Below, piece by piece: positions 1 to 7,816 of a stretch of 64,000 nucleotides of DNA. Under the pieces are notes generated by a model. That model did no database searches and was not told where the DNA came from. It saw only the letters and a program-made list of their open reading frames with translations. Origin of the DNA: Pedobacter yulinensis (lineage in GTDB: Bacteria > Bacteroidota > Bacteroidia > Sphingobacteriales > Sphingobacteriaceae); contig NZ_KZ686269.1 of NCBI RefSeq assembly GCF_003029735.1, positions 1,302,001-1,366,000 on the forward strand, given 5' to 3'. Made by a program: the position numbers and the translations under genes. Every line of letters begins with the position of its first letter. The stretch's first letter is position 1.

Positions 1-230
1 CTCTTCATGAAAGACTGGCCGTCAAAATGCGGCATGTTCATATCGGAAATGATCAAGTCTGGCATGTTCCCTTCTTCGAGCCAAAGGTGTGCATTGTAGC
101 CGCTCGTTACCGTAAAAACCTGGTAAATCGGCGACAGGATGAAGTTCAGCAATTTCAGGATGCTGGGTTCATCATCTACAATGAGAATTCTTTTCTTATC
201 TGACGGGGAAGGGTTTGCAAAAACGGGCAT
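1..230 (-). CDS. Response regulator receiver domain protein (N-terminal part, cut by window edge)
   Basis: About 76 residues are visible and the gene continues beyond base 1. After a short leader the protein shows the receiver fold: acidic pair Asp19-Asp20 in a LIVDDEPS motif and the phosphorylatable Asp63 in a DLIISDMNMP motif. The ATG is at 230-228. Whether a DNA-binding or other output domain follows cannot be seen. Seen: receiver motifs. Family knowledge: phosphoryl transfer from a histidine kinase to the Asp. A TAnnTTTG box lies about 33 bp upstream of the ATG, so it probably has its own promoter rather than reading from the gene at 327-1346. The partner kinase is unknown. Confidence 0.85.
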   Translation of the reverse strand, partial: MPVFANPSPSDKKRILIVDDEPSILKLLNFILSPIYQVFTVTSGYNAHLWLEEGNMPDLIISDMNMPHFDGQSFMK

Positions 231-262
231 AGAATTTCAACAATTCAACAGCTATAGGTATT

Positions 263-291
263 CAAATATACCAAAAATCTACGGTGCACAG
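263..291 (-). promoter_or_regulatory. Probable promoter of the response regulator gene
   Basis: On the minus strand TATATTTG (270-263) matches the Bacteroidota -7 box TAnnTTTG exactly. Eighteen bases upstream is CTG (291-289), one mismatch from the usual TTG -33 element. The -7 box sits inside a short palindrome, GGTAT-N6-ATACC, which could be a regulator site. Confidence 0.4.
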
Positions 292-326
292 CTTTTTTAC
301 ATAAATTTAATTGAAATCAGCAACTT

Positions 327-1346
327 TTAGGGATTAAAGCCGAGCACGTAGATACTGCCCTCGGTACCGGCCAGCCAAACAGATTTGCCCGTGCCCGCAC
401 GCTGTACAGCATTAAAACTTCTGGACGAAATATTGAGCCAGCTGTTGCCTCCGTCCAGCGAAACATCTGTACCTGAAGTCCCGGTGGCAAATGCATATTT
501 TTCAGAATAAAAGACGACTCCCGAACGGTAACCCTTTACGGGACGGGACGGCTTTCGCCAGGTTTTCCCGCCATCGGTCGTTAGCAACACGTTGTTCGTG
601 TTTTCCTTGTCTTTTTTATAGTCGCCACCAACAGCCAGTCCGCGGTTGCGGTCCAGAAAATCGATGGAAAAAGGACCAGTACTGTCGGTTCCCTGCAGAA
701 TCGGCAGGGCGTAGCGCTCCCAGGTGGTCCCATAGTCGGGGGAAAAGTAAATATTTGAAGTCGCGCCGCCCGTGGCGATCCAGGTACGTCCGCCCGGCAG
801 CGCTTTGATCGTTGTGCCGCTTGCTGCGAACGACGCCTCACCTCTGGCCAGATCGAACTTCATATTTTCTGAAACTTCCTGCCAGGTTTTGCCGCCATCT
901 GTTGTTTTGAGTATAGGCATTTTGTTACCGATGGGATCGCCAAACACGATCCCGTTCATGCGCCCCCAAAACGCCATGCCGTCCAGAAAAATAGCCGAAT
1001 CAGTATTTTCATATACCTTTTCCCAATTCTGCCCGCCATCAGTCGTCAGAAGGATATAAGCTGGAGAACCTGCATTTACGGCGATTGCATTTTGGTCGTC
1101 AAAGGCCTCGATGTCCCGGAAATCAAGTTTTTCAAAACCCCGGGGTTGTACCCATTGCCATTCCACACCTGCGGTTACAGTACGCCCGATCCAGCCGTTG
1201 CTGCCACTGACCCAAACAGTACTGTCATTTACCGCAGAAAGGCCACGAAGGCTGGTGCCTTTTCCTGAAGCCACCTGGGTAAGCGTGAATTCCTGCGCGC
1301 TGCTCAGCAGCGGTAAACAAAGCAAGCAAAGAACTAAAAACCTCAC
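327..1346 (-). CDS. Secreted Ycf48/BNR-type beta-propeller protein
   Basis: 339 residues with a cleavable signal peptide (about residues 1-17, ending SSAQ). At least five Asp-box-like repeats of the form S/T-x-D-x-G-x-x-W are spread along the chain (TTDGGQNW, TTDGGKTW, SPDYGTTW, TTDGGKTW, SLDGGNSW), the signature of BNR/Ycf48-like propellers. The start is GTG, and its first base is the last base of the upstream stop codon (TAGTG), so translation is probably coupled to the DUF2147 gene. Named relatives assist photosystem II assembly in phototrophs; in Bacteroidota the role of this family is not known. It is likely periplasmic or exported. Confidence 0.8.
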   Translation of the reverse strand: MRFLVLCLLCLPLLSSAQEFTLTQVASGKGTSLRGLSAVNDSTVWVSGSNGWIGRTVTAGVEWQWVQPRGFEKLDFRDIEAFDDQNAIAVNAGSPAYILLTTDGGQNWEKVYENTDSAIFLDGMAFWGRMNGIVFGDPIGNKMPILKTTDGGKTWQEVSENMKFDLARGEASFAASGTTIKALPGGRTWIATGGATSNIYFSPDYGTTWERYALPILQGTDSTGPFSIDFLDRNRGLAVGGDYKKDKENTNNVLLTTDGGKTWRKPSRPVKGYRSGVVFYSEKYAFATGTSGTDVSLDGGNSWLNISSRSFNAVQRAGTGKSVWLAGTEGSIYVLGFNP

Positions 1347-1777
1347 TATTTTACGCGGGTGAAAGTTTCGGACCTGCCTATGAGCGAAATCCCGATGTAA
1401 CCCCTAACGCTCATTTTATCCTGGCCTTTCAGGCTGATGTTGCAACTATAGGTTTTGCCCGACTTGGGGTCATATATTTTCCCGTTTGTCCATTCCCCGT
1501 CTTCAAATTCAAAGTCGCGCAAAATTTCAAGATTAAGCAGCTGGCGGCTGCGCAGTTTAGCATCCGGATTTTTTGCATCTAACTTTGGTTTGCCATTCTC
1601 GTTCGGTTCTTTCATCCAGGCGAGTTTACCGAAGTATTTCGTTCCTCTCTTGTATATCTCGATCTGTCCTTCACCGGAAGGGTTAAGCCAACGCCCAATA
1701 ATGGCATCTTTGTTTTGGGCAAATGCGCCTAGAGACACAGATGTGATGAGCAGCAGGCATGCAAAAAATTTGTTCAT
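1346..1777 (-). CDS. DUF2147 family secreted protein
   Basis: 143 residues with a signal peptide ending near residue 20 (GAFAQ). The remainder matches the DUF2147 pattern: a GRWLNPSGEGQIEIY start, a KLAWMKEP segment and a C-terminal GYIGISLIGRSETFTRV strand, typical of a small lipocalin-like barrel. The function of the family is unknown. It is first in a two-gene operon with the propeller protein (1-bp overlap). A well-formed promoter lies about 165 bp upstream (1943-1973), leaving a long untranslated leader. Confidence 0.8.
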   Translation of the reverse strand: MNKFFACLLLITSVSLGAFAQNKDAIIGRWLNPSGEGQIEIYKRGTKYFGKLAWMKEPNENGKPKLDAKNPDAKLRSRQLLNLEILRDFEFEDGEWTNGKIYDPKSGKTYSCNISLKGQDKMSVRGYIGISLIGRSETFTRVK

Positions 1778-1942
1778 GTTCTTTTATGGTTAGGGATTCT
1801 AATTTATGAAACTGGGTACAGAATACGCAATGAATAAGAAAAAAAAGCTGATTTTGTTTGCCTGGAAGTATACCCCGACAGTGATTGGGTGTAGAGAACT
1901 ACATGCGAGAGCAGGCGTTGCACTGGCCCGACTGCCGATGCA

Positions 1943-1973
1943 CAAAATTAAAAATGAAAGCTGAATGTATCAA
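1943..1973 (-). promoter_or_regulatory. Promoter of the DUF2147-propeller operon
   Basis: On the minus strand TTG (1973-1971), a 20-bp spacer, then TAATTTTG (1950-1943): an exact match to the Bacteroidota housekeeping pattern. Transcription would start near 1936, giving a leader of about 160 nt before the ATG at 1777. The -33 element overlaps one arm of a 9-bp hairpin (1969-1977 with 1990-1998) lying between the tRNA gene and this promoter. Confidence 0.55.
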
Positions 1974-2009
1974 GCAGATTAAGGCTTACCTGCTTGATTT
2001 CGATGACTG

Positions 2010-2093
2010 TGCCCGGAGAGAGACTCGAACTCTCAAGGAACTTCTTCCAACGGCTTCTGAGACCGCAACGTTTACCAATTTCGCCATCCGGGC
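2010..2093 (-). tRNA. tRNA-Leu (anticodon CAG)
   Basis: Class II tRNA of 84 nt. Acceptor arms GCCCGGA and TCCGGGC pair perfectly, the discriminator base is A and CCA is not encoded. The D arm contains AAATTGGTAAACG. The anticodon loop is CTCAGAA, reading CAG, flanked by a 5-bp stem; a long variable arm and a TTCGAGTCT T loop follow. Second of a tandem tRNA-Leu pair on the same strand, 21 bp after the GAG isoacceptor, probably cotranscribed with it. Confidence 0.93.
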
Positions 2094-2114
2094 ATTCAAT
2101 ATTTTCAAGAACTG

Positions 2115-2197
2115 TACCCGGGAGCAGATTCGAACTGCCACGCCCGTAGGGCGCCACCCCCTCAAGATGGTGCGTCTACCAATTTCGCCACCCGGGT
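2115..2197 (-). tRNA. tRNA-Leu (anticodon GAG)
   Basis: Class II tRNA of 83 nt. Acceptor ACCCGGG pairs with CCCGGGT and the discriminator is A. The anticodon loop TTGAGGG reads GAG on a CCATC/GGTGG stem. The long variable arm GCGCCC-TAC-GGGCG and T loop TTCGAATC are clear. First gene of the tandem pair; its 5' end lies about 10 bp after an exact -7 box. Confidence 0.93.
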
Positions 2198-2207
2198 TAT
2201 TGTGGTG

Positions 2208-2236
2208 CAAATATAGGCTTAATACAAAGACGACAA
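2208..2236 (-). promoter_or_regulatory. Promoter of the tRNA-Leu pair
   Basis: TTG (2236-2234), 18-bp spacer, TATATTTG (2215-2208) on the minus strand. The expected start is close to 2201, only a few bases before the tRNA 5' end at 2197. Confidence 0.6.
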
Positions 2237-2288
2237 AACTATTTGTTGGTTTTTTTTCAGGTTTTTTTGGTACAAAAGCTTAGTTCCT

Positions 2289-3083
2289 TTAAATCAAGTG
2301 GTTATTTTCATCTTCCTGGCTCAGATTCAGCACCAGTCCGTCATGCGCGAGAAATACACCATCCGGCAGTTCGCTTTCAACATCGGCGTGTTTACCGAGA
2401 TTATGGCTCATGTGCGTAAGGTAGGTTCGTTTTGCCCCTGCCCTGGCGGCAAATGCGAGCGCCTCATCGAAAGTAAAATGTGAAATGTGCGGCTGCCGCT
2501 GCAGGGCGTTGATGACCAGGACATCGCAATTTTCCAGTTCGGCAAAAGATTCGTCGGGAACCATTTTTGCATCTGTAATGTAAACGAAGCCGCCGATCCT
2601 GTAACCGGTAATGGGCAGCAGGTGATGCATGATGCGAAACGGCCTGACCGCTGTGCTGCCAATGGCAAAAGGATGCCCGTTATGGATCTCATGCAGGTTA
2701 ATCTGTGGCAGCCCCGGGTATTTCGTTTCGGCAAAAATGTAAGAGAACTCCCGTTTTAACGCCTGCTGAACCCGCTCTACCGCATAAATATCAATGTGCT
2801 TGTGCCGAAGGTAATTGAATGGCCTGATATCGTCCAGCCCGGCAATATGGTCCTTGTGCTCGTGCGTATAGATGATGGCATCGAGATCCTGCACGCCAGC
2901 GCGAAGCATTTGGTATCGAAAATCAGGTCCGCTGTCTATGCAGATCGACTCTGTACCGGTCTCAATAAAAACCGATACCCGCAGCCGCTTGTCTCTTGGA
3001 TCTGTCGAATGGCAGACCTCGCATGGACAGGTAATAACAGGGATGCCCTGAGAAGTTCCCGTACCCAAAAAAGTTATTTTCAT
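2289..3083 (-). CDS. PhnP-like metallo-beta-lactamase-fold hydrolase
   Basis: 264 residues. The MBL metal motif is complete: THEHKDH with His74, His76, Asp78 and His79, followed by later histidines (HHLLP; THMSHNLG near residue 225). Near the N terminus a CPCEVC cluster (Cys19, Cys21, Cys24) matches the extra structural zinc site of PhnP-type phosphodiesterases. PhnP cleaves phosphoribosyl 1,2-cyclic phosphate; no phn genes are nearby, so the substrate here is uncertain. There is no signal peptide, so it is cytoplasmic. It follows the small protein gene at 3125-3385 by about 41 bp and is probably cotranscribed with it. Confidence 0.85.
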   Translation of the reverse strand: MKITFLGTGTSQGIPVITCPCEVCHSTDPRDKRLRVSVFIETGTESICIDSGPDFRYQMLRAGVQDLDAIIYTHEHKDHIAGLDDIRPFNYLRHKHIDIYAVERVQQALKREFSYIFAETKYPGLPQINLHEIHNGHPFAIGSTAVRPFRIMHHLLPITGYRIGGFVYITDAKMVPDESFAELENCDVLVINALQRQPHISHFTFDEALAFAARAGAKRTYLTHMSHNLGKHADVESELPDGVFLAHDGLVLNLSQEDENNHLI

Positions 3084-3124
3084 ATATATCTGTCAGCTTT
3101 CAGCCCCGGGTACTGAACCGGTCC

Positions 3125-3385
3125 CTAAAATAATTCACTCTGTGTAAGTGAAAGATAAAATTGTTTCTGTTTTTCGTCGAGTACGCTCAGGTCTGTTTCT
3201 CCGCGTCTCAGCAGGTTGACCATAGCCTGTATCTTGCCTTCCAGGTTCGAAAACCGGTTAATGACAACGACCTTGCTATGCTCGAGAACACACGAGCCTG
3301 ATTTGAAGTTCCCTTTTTCATACCTGATCTTGTAACCTGATGCTGCAAAAAGCTGCTCCAGCTTTTCCAGCGTATGGTTGGTCAT
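3125..3385 (-). CDS. Small conserved hypothetical protein
   Basis: 86 residues from the chosen ATG (MTNHTLEKLEQLF). Two other starts exist: ATG at 3397, and one at 3439 that lies inside the terminator hairpin of the upstream gene and is therefore unlikely. The protein is small, mixed alpha/beta and soluble, with no signal peptide and no recognised catalytic motif; it has a GYKIRYEKGNFKSGSC segment and a VVVINRF strand. A TACATTTG box (3410-3403) lies just upstream. I recognise similar small proteins in Bacteroidota only as hypotheticals. Confidence 0.7.
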   Translation of the reverse strand: MTNHTLEKLEQLFAASGYKIRYEKGNFKSGSCVLEHSKVVVINRFSNLEGKIQAMVNLLRRGETDLSVLDEKQKQFYLSLTQSELF

Positions 3386-3412
3386 TGGCAAACTCATGAA
3401 AGCAAATGTAAT

Positions 3413-3448
3413 AAAAAAGGTTTGCGGGTACGCCCACAAACCTTTTTC
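3413..3448 (-). terminator. Intrinsic terminator after lolA
   Basis: An 11-bp A/T-ended stem (3414-3424 with 3437-3447) plus an inner GGG/CCC with a TACG loop. On the minus strand the stem is followed by a T run, 19 bp after the lolA stop. The near-symmetric A and T runs make it potentially bidirectional. Confidence 0.75.
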
Positions 3449-3466
3449 TAGCCAGTTAAATTGTGC

Positions 3467-4114
3467 TTACCGAAGGTCTACCACTTCCACACCAGGGTGT
3501 TTTTTTGCATCAAAGGCGAAAGCGGTTTCAGGCACTTTCACGTTTGGCGTGAATGAACGCACGTTATAGGTATAGGTGTTGCCGTTTTTATCGTAAAGCA
3601 CGACGTTCGAAATCTGTTTTCCTGCTTTGTCTACTGTTAGTTTGATTTTTGAAAACGGCTTTCTGGCATCCAGGGCAACCAGGTCGATCAGTTCGTAAAC
3701 TTTTGTGCCCAGCTTTTTCTGGCCTGTATAAGCGGGTTTAAACCCGCGCTCAAAAATCGTGAAGATTTTAGCCGGGTTCAAGGCATCGCTGCTGTTATCA
3801 GCATCGCTTACCTGTACTTCCTTATCATCTTTCAGGTATGTCCATTGGCTTTTACCGTCGCTGATCAGCTCCTGACCGGGCATGCTGACTTTGTATTTAT
3901 TTGAATTCGCTTTAACCAGCAAAGTACCCTGCTGGGTTTGTTTTGCTTTGGTTTTGGCATTGGAGACAGTAAGAGTAAAGTCACTCTTGACAACGTCGTA
4001 AGAACGGTATTTTTTACTTACCTCTGCTAGAATCGCTTTTGCTTTTGTGTCTGACTGGGCCTGCAGGCCGGTTACCCCGGCTGCGATCAGGAGGGTCAGA
4101 ATGATCTTCTTCAT
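3467..4114 (-). CDS. lolA: LolA-family outer-membrane lipoprotein carrier protein
   Basis: 215 residues with a signal peptide (about 1-19, ending GLQAQ). The body has the LolA pattern: an early amphipathic helix (AKAILAEVSKKYRSYD), then beta strands with FTLTVSNAKTKAKQTQQGTLLVKANSNKYKVSMPGQELISDGKSQWTY split over two strands, and a C-terminal KKHPGVEVVDLR. LolA ferries lipoproteins across the periplasm from LolCDE to the outer membrane. The gene follows ftsK after an 11-bp gap and ends at a terminator, so the two form an operon, a neighbourhood also common outside this phylum. Confidence 0.85.
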   Translation of the reverse strand: MKKIILTLLIAAGVTGLQAQSDTKAKAILAEVSKKYRSYDVVKSDFTLTVSNAKTKAKQTQQGTLLVKANSNKYKVSMPGQELISDGKSQWTYLKDDKEVQVSDADNSSDALNPAKIFTIFERGFKPAYTGQKKLGTKVYELIDLVALDARKPFSKIKLTVDKAGKQISNVVLYDKNGNTYTYNVRSFTPNVKVPETAFAFDAKKHPGVEVVDLR

Positions 4115-4125
4115 CTTTTAAATTT

Positions 4126-6663
4126 TCAGTTATTGAGGTTAGTCAAGAACTGTTCCAAAGCATATTCGTCAGGCAGCAGTACCTCACGGGCCTTGCTTCC
4201 TTCGAACGGCCCTACCACCCCTGCCGCTTCCAGTTGGTCAATGATGCGGCCGGCACGGTTGTATCCAAGCTTCAGCTTACGCTGTATCAGTGAGGTTGAT
4301 CCCTGCTGGTGCAAGACGATAAGCCGCGCTGCATCTTCAAACATGGGGTCACGATCGTCGGGATCAAAGTCTTTGGCGCTGCTTTCTGCCGCCTCATCAT
4401 GGTATTCAGGCAGCTGGTATGCCTCTGAGTACCCGCGCTGGTTGCCAATGTATTCTGAAACGCGGTCAACCTCTGGGGTATCAACGAAAGCACATTGGAG
4501 CCTGATCAGGTCGCTGCCGGTGGCGAGCAGCATATCGCCCCGGCCAATGAGCTGATCGGCCCCCCCGCTGTCCAGGATCGTGCGTGAATCGATTTTAGAC
4601 AGCACCCTGAAAGCCAGACGCGCGGGGAAATTCGCTTTGATGGTACCCGTAATGATGTTCACCGAAGGCCGCTGCGTGGCCAGTACCAGGTGTACTCCGA
4701 TGGCCCGGGCCAGCTGCGCCAGACGCGCAATCGGCGTTTCAACCTCTTTGCCGGCGGTCATCATGAGGTCAGCAAACTCATCGATGATCAGGACAATAAA
4801 AGGAAGGAATCGGTGTCCGTTGTTCGGATTCAGTTTCCTTTTTATGAATTTGTCATTGTATTCCTTCAGATTACGTACCTGTGCATCTTTAAGCAGGTCA
4901 TAGCGCTGGTCCATTTCAATACAAAGTGAATTCAGTGTATTGATCACTTTTTTGGTATCGGTGATGATTGCATCGGCTTCACCGGGCAATTTGGCCAGGA
5001 AATGCCGCTCAATTTTATTGAATAGCGTCAGTTCCACCTTTTTAGGATCGACCAGTACAAATTTGAGCTGAGAAGGGTGCTTTTTATAAAGCAGTGAAAC
5101 AAGGATCGAGTTGATGCCAACCGATTTACCCTGGCCTGTGGCCCCTGCAACGAGCAGGTGAGGCATCTTGGCGAGATCGGCAATGTAAACTTCGTTAGAA
5201 ATGGTTTTGCCAAGTGCTATAGGCAGATCCATCGTGGTCTGCTGGAACTTCTCGGTCGCGAGTACGCTTCTCATGGCTACCATTTCCGGGTGCTGGTTGG
5301 GAACTTCAATCCCGATGGTACCCTTACCAGGCATGGGTGCAATGATACGGATACCCAGTGCAGCCAGCGAAAGCGCAATATCGTCTTCCAGGTTTTTAAT
5401 TTTTGAAATCCGCACGCCCGGTGCCGGTATAATTTCATATAGCGTTACTGTCGGACCGATCGTAGCCTTGATCTTATCGATTTCAATGTTGTAGTGATTC
5501 AGCGTTTCGACAATCTTGTTCTTATTGGCCTCCAGTTCTTCGGCGTTTACTGATATTTTATTTGAGCCATAGTTTTCAAGCAGGTCCAGTGTCGGATACC
5601 GGTAGCTGGAAAGATCGAGCGTAGGGTCATAATTACCGAATTGCTCCACCAGGTCTTCAGCCTTGCGCTCTTCTTCAGACTTCTCTATGGTGAGTTCCGG
5701 CTCTGGCTTGTCTGGCTCGGGTATCGGGGTTACAGCCAGGGGCACCGGCTGGAAAACATTTTCTACAGGAGCCGCCGGTTCCGGCGCTTCAACAGGGAAA
5801 TCAACTACAGTTTCTTCTGCCTCAAAACGGCCGGGCGTCAGCACCACGTTTTGCTCGCGACGCTTAACCGGCTCAGCCCTGGCACGCAAGGGGAACTCAA
5901 CCGGTTCTGAACGCACTTCGTTTTCAAGCTCGATGTCGTCGCTTGTATCGGGGACAAAAGCCGGCCGTGCTTTCCTTTCAGGAAGTTTAAAGTCGATGTT
6001 ATAAGCAACGATCAGCAGCGTAAGGAAAGCAAATGCAAGAACCCCGCCTACCCCTGCCGTACCAATCTGGGCGGCCAGCAACCTGTTGGTCCAGTAACCA
6101 AATTCACCTTCAATAAAATGCGGGGTATCTTTAAAAAAGCTTTGTGCAAAGCCGAGGAACACCGATATAAATATCAGGAAAAAAAAACTATAGGCCAGTG
6201 TTTTGCCCATTGGCAGCACCCGGACCTTAAAAAGCAGGCGGTATCCGGCCACAAAAAAAACGAACACAAAAAGAAAAGAAGCCAGGCCAAACCATTCATA
6301 GATAAATTGGTGAGACAGCAACGCGCCGACTTTGCCCAGCCAGTTTTGAACAACAGGCGTCGTTACGCCTGCATCTTTCAGTTCCTCGACCGTCCGGAAC
6401 AAGTTACTCCAACCGCCATTGGCATCAATAACATAACTCTGGTCATCGCGCCAGGTAAACAGGTATGAGGTAAAAGCGCCCAGAAAATAAAAAGCCAGCA
6501 GCACAAGCAGCAGGCCGGCGATTTTAAACACGCGGCCGTCGTGCATATCAAGCTGGGGAAAGCTGATCGTTTTTTGCCGGGACCTGCCCGTTCCCCGCTC
6601 AGCCGTCCTATCGCCTGGGTTCTTGAAAGTATTGTTTCTGAATTGATTGCCCTTCAACGCCAT
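4126..6663 (-). CDS. ftsK: DNA translocase FtsK/SpoIIIE
   Basis: 845 residues. The N-terminal third has about four membrane segments (roughly 48-68, 125-145, 155-175, 200-220), followed by a Pro/Glu-rich linker (230-340). The motor starts near 350; the Walker A motif GATGQGKSVG lies near residue 509 and Walker B is in the VLIIDEFADLM segment. The C-terminal gamma winged helix (about 775-840, STSLIQRKLKLGYNRAGRIIDQLE) should recognise the strand-biased KOPS sequences. FtsK pumps chromosome termini through the division septum and activates XerCD at dif. A TATATTTG box lies 23 bp upstream of the ATG. Confidence 0.95.
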   Translation of the reverse strand: MALKGNQFRNNTFKNPGDRTAERGTGRSRQKTISFPQLDMHDGRVFKIAGLLLVLLAFYFLGAFTSYLFTWRDDQSYVIDANGGWSNLFRTVEELKDAGVTTPVVQNWLGKVGALLSHQFIYEWFGLASFLFVFVFFVAGYRLLFKVRVLPMGKTLAYSFFFLIFISVFLGFAQSFFKDTPHFIEGEFGYWTNRLLAAQIGTAGVGGVLAFAFLTLLIVAYNIDFKLPERKARPAFVPDTSDDIELENEVRSEPVEFPLRARAEPVKRREQNVVLTPGRFEAEETVVDFPVEAPEPAAPVENVFQPVPLAVTPIPEPDKPEPELTIEKSEEERKAEDLVEQFGNYDPTLDLSSYRYPTLDLLENYGSNKISVNAEELEANKNKIVETLNHYNIEIDKIKATIGPTVTLYEIIPAPGVRISKIKNLEDDIALSLAALGIRIIAPMPGKGTIGIEVPNQHPEMVAMRSVLATEKFQQTTMDLPIALGKTISNEVYIADLAKMPHLLVAGATGQGKSVGINSILVSLLYKKHPSQLKFVLVDPKKVELTLFNKIERHFLAKLPGEADAIITDTKKVINTLNSLCIEMDQRYDLLKDAQVRNLKEYNDKFIKRKLNPNNGHRFLPFIVLIIDEFADLMMTAGKEVETPIARLAQLARAIGVHLVLATQRPSVNIITGTIKANFPARLAFRVLSKIDSRTILDSGGADQLIGRGDMLLATGSDLIRLQCAFVDTPEVDRVSEYIGNQRGYSEAYQLPEYHDEAAESSAKDFDPDDRDPMFEDAARLIVLHQQGSTSLIQRKLKLGYNRAGRIIDQLEAAGVVGPFEGSKAREVLLPDEYALEQFLTNLNN

Positions 6664-6685
6664 TTTCTAAATTTAATGCCAGCAA

Positions 6686-6693
6686 CAAATATA
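6686..6693 (-). promoter_or_regulatory. -7 box upstream of ftsK
   Basis: TATATTTG on the minus strand, an exact TAnnTTTG match 23 bp before the ATG. No TTG was found at the expected -33 spacing, so support comes from one element only. Confidence 0.4.
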
Positions 6694-6851
6694 AAAGATA
6701 TCCGCTGAACTGCTTACATCGATCAAATTATCCTGACCAGTAACTACCATCATAAAATTCCGTTAAACCTTTGGTTGCCATGCGAGTCAGATGTTTACAA
6801 TAGCACCAATGAAGTTTCAGCCAATGAAACTAATTTTGTTTTAGGTTTTGT

Positions 6852-6881
6852 TCCGCCCGGTAAACCGGGCGGATTTTTTTT
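6852..6881 (+). terminator. Orphan intrinsic terminator (possible end of a small RNA)
   Basis: A perfect 8-bp stem CCGCCCGG-TAAA-CCGGGCGG followed by A and eight T on the plus strand. No plus-strand coding gene lies upstream: ftsK is on the minus strand and ends its leader here. A smaller hairpin GTTTCA-N5-TGAAAC lies about 25 bp before it. It may end a small RNA starting in the 6700-6800 region, or attenuate the ankyrin gene downstream. Confidence 0.75.
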
Positions 6882-6946
6882 GCTGCACGCCGGATACCTA
6901 CTCTTGCACTTTGTTTCTATATTTAACAAACCAAACACTGCTGCTT

Positions 6947-7597
6947 ATGGACAATCCGATTGTCGAAAGCCTGATTGCTTCAGGAGATCGTGCAGGTCTG
7001 CAATCCCTCCTGATGAATCAGCCTGAACTGGCTACCCGTCAAACCTCATACGGTGTAAGCCCCCTGTTGCTGGCCTGTTATTATAAGCAGACCGCGTTGG
7101 CATCACTCCTGGCTGAGTTCAGCGGTCCGCTTAGTATATACGAGGCCGCCGCGATCGGCGATCTGTCTGCCCTGTCCGAGCTATTGTTCAGTGAACCCGG
7201 ACTGGTAAACCGGCATTCGAGCGATGGGTTCACGGCCCTTGGCCTGGCCTGCTATTTTTGCAGGGAAGACGCAGTAAAAATTTTATTAAGCCGTGGTGCT
7301 GACTGCAACATTCCATCTGCAAATGGTTACGATGTTTACCCCCTACACTCGGCCGCCGCGGCTGGCGATACAGCCATTGCATCACTCCTGCTTCATGCCG
7401 GCGCAAACGTTAATGTGATACAACAGGCCGGGATGACGCCGCTGCATTCGGCGGCGGCAACAGGGAATATAGCCTTGATTATTTTACTCCTTGAATATGG
7501 CGCCCGGACAGACGCAAGAATGGAAGGTGGAAAACTACCAGCAGACCTGGCGCACGATGCCGGCCTTATCGAAATAGCGAAAATACTGGAAGACTAA
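6947..7597 (+). CDS. Ankyrin-repeat protein
   Basis: 216 residues from ATG 6947 (MDNPIVESLIAS). The frame is open further upstream, but that part would cross the terminator at 6852-6881. About six ankyrin repeats are readable, for example DGFTALGLACYFCREDAVKI, YPLHSAAAAGDTAIASLLLH and MTPLHSAAATGNIALIILLL. There is no signal peptide or catalytic motif. Ankyrin arrays mediate protein-protein contacts, and the partner is unknown. The stop codon overlaps that of the convergent pspC gene by 4 bp. Confidence 0.85.
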   Translation: MDNPIVESLIASGDRAGLQSLLMNQPELATRQTSYGVSPLLLACYYKQTALASLLAEFSGPLSIYEAAAIGDLSALSELLFSEPGLVNRHSSDGFTALGLACYFCREDAVKILLSRGADCNIPSANGYDVYPLHSAAAAGDTAIASLLLHAGANVNVIQQAGMTPLHSAAATGNIALIILLLEYGARTDARMEGGKLPADLAHDAGLIEIAKILED

Positions 7598-7815
7598 AGG
7601 TCCCAGATACGGGTTCTAATTTTTCTCATGTACCGCCTTACATCCAGAACAAAAGCCGCCAGCACATAAAATACAATAGGGAAACCGACTGCCAGGAATG
7701 ATGAATAAATAAAAAACAGCCGCACACGGCCAGTAGAAAGTTTCAGCCGCTCTGCGAGATACGTACAAACGCCGAAGCTTTGTTGCTCAAAATAGGTCAC
7801 GATTCGCTGGAACAT
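7594..7815 (-). CDS. PspC-domain small membrane protein
   Basis: 73 residues with the PspC layout: an N-terminal amphipathic region (SFGVCTYLAERLKLSTGRVRLFFIYSSFL) leading into a transmembrane helix (about 33-58, ending VLAAFVLDVRR) and a basic tail. PspC domains sense or transmit envelope stress. The ATG follows the DUF2851 stop by one base (TGA-T-ATG), so the two genes are almost certainly cotranscribed and translationally coupled. Confidence 0.8.
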   Translation of the reverse strand: MFQRIVTYFEQQSFGVCTYLAERLKLSTGRVRLFFIYSSFLAVGFPIVFYVLAAFVLDVRRYMRKIRTRIWDL

Positions 7816-7816
7816 A

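Noticed and set aside
1969..1998. 9-bp hairpin after tRNA-Leu(CAG) as a terminator
   Set aside because: The 12-nt loop is large, no T run follows on the minus strand, and it overlaps the -33 element of the next promoter.
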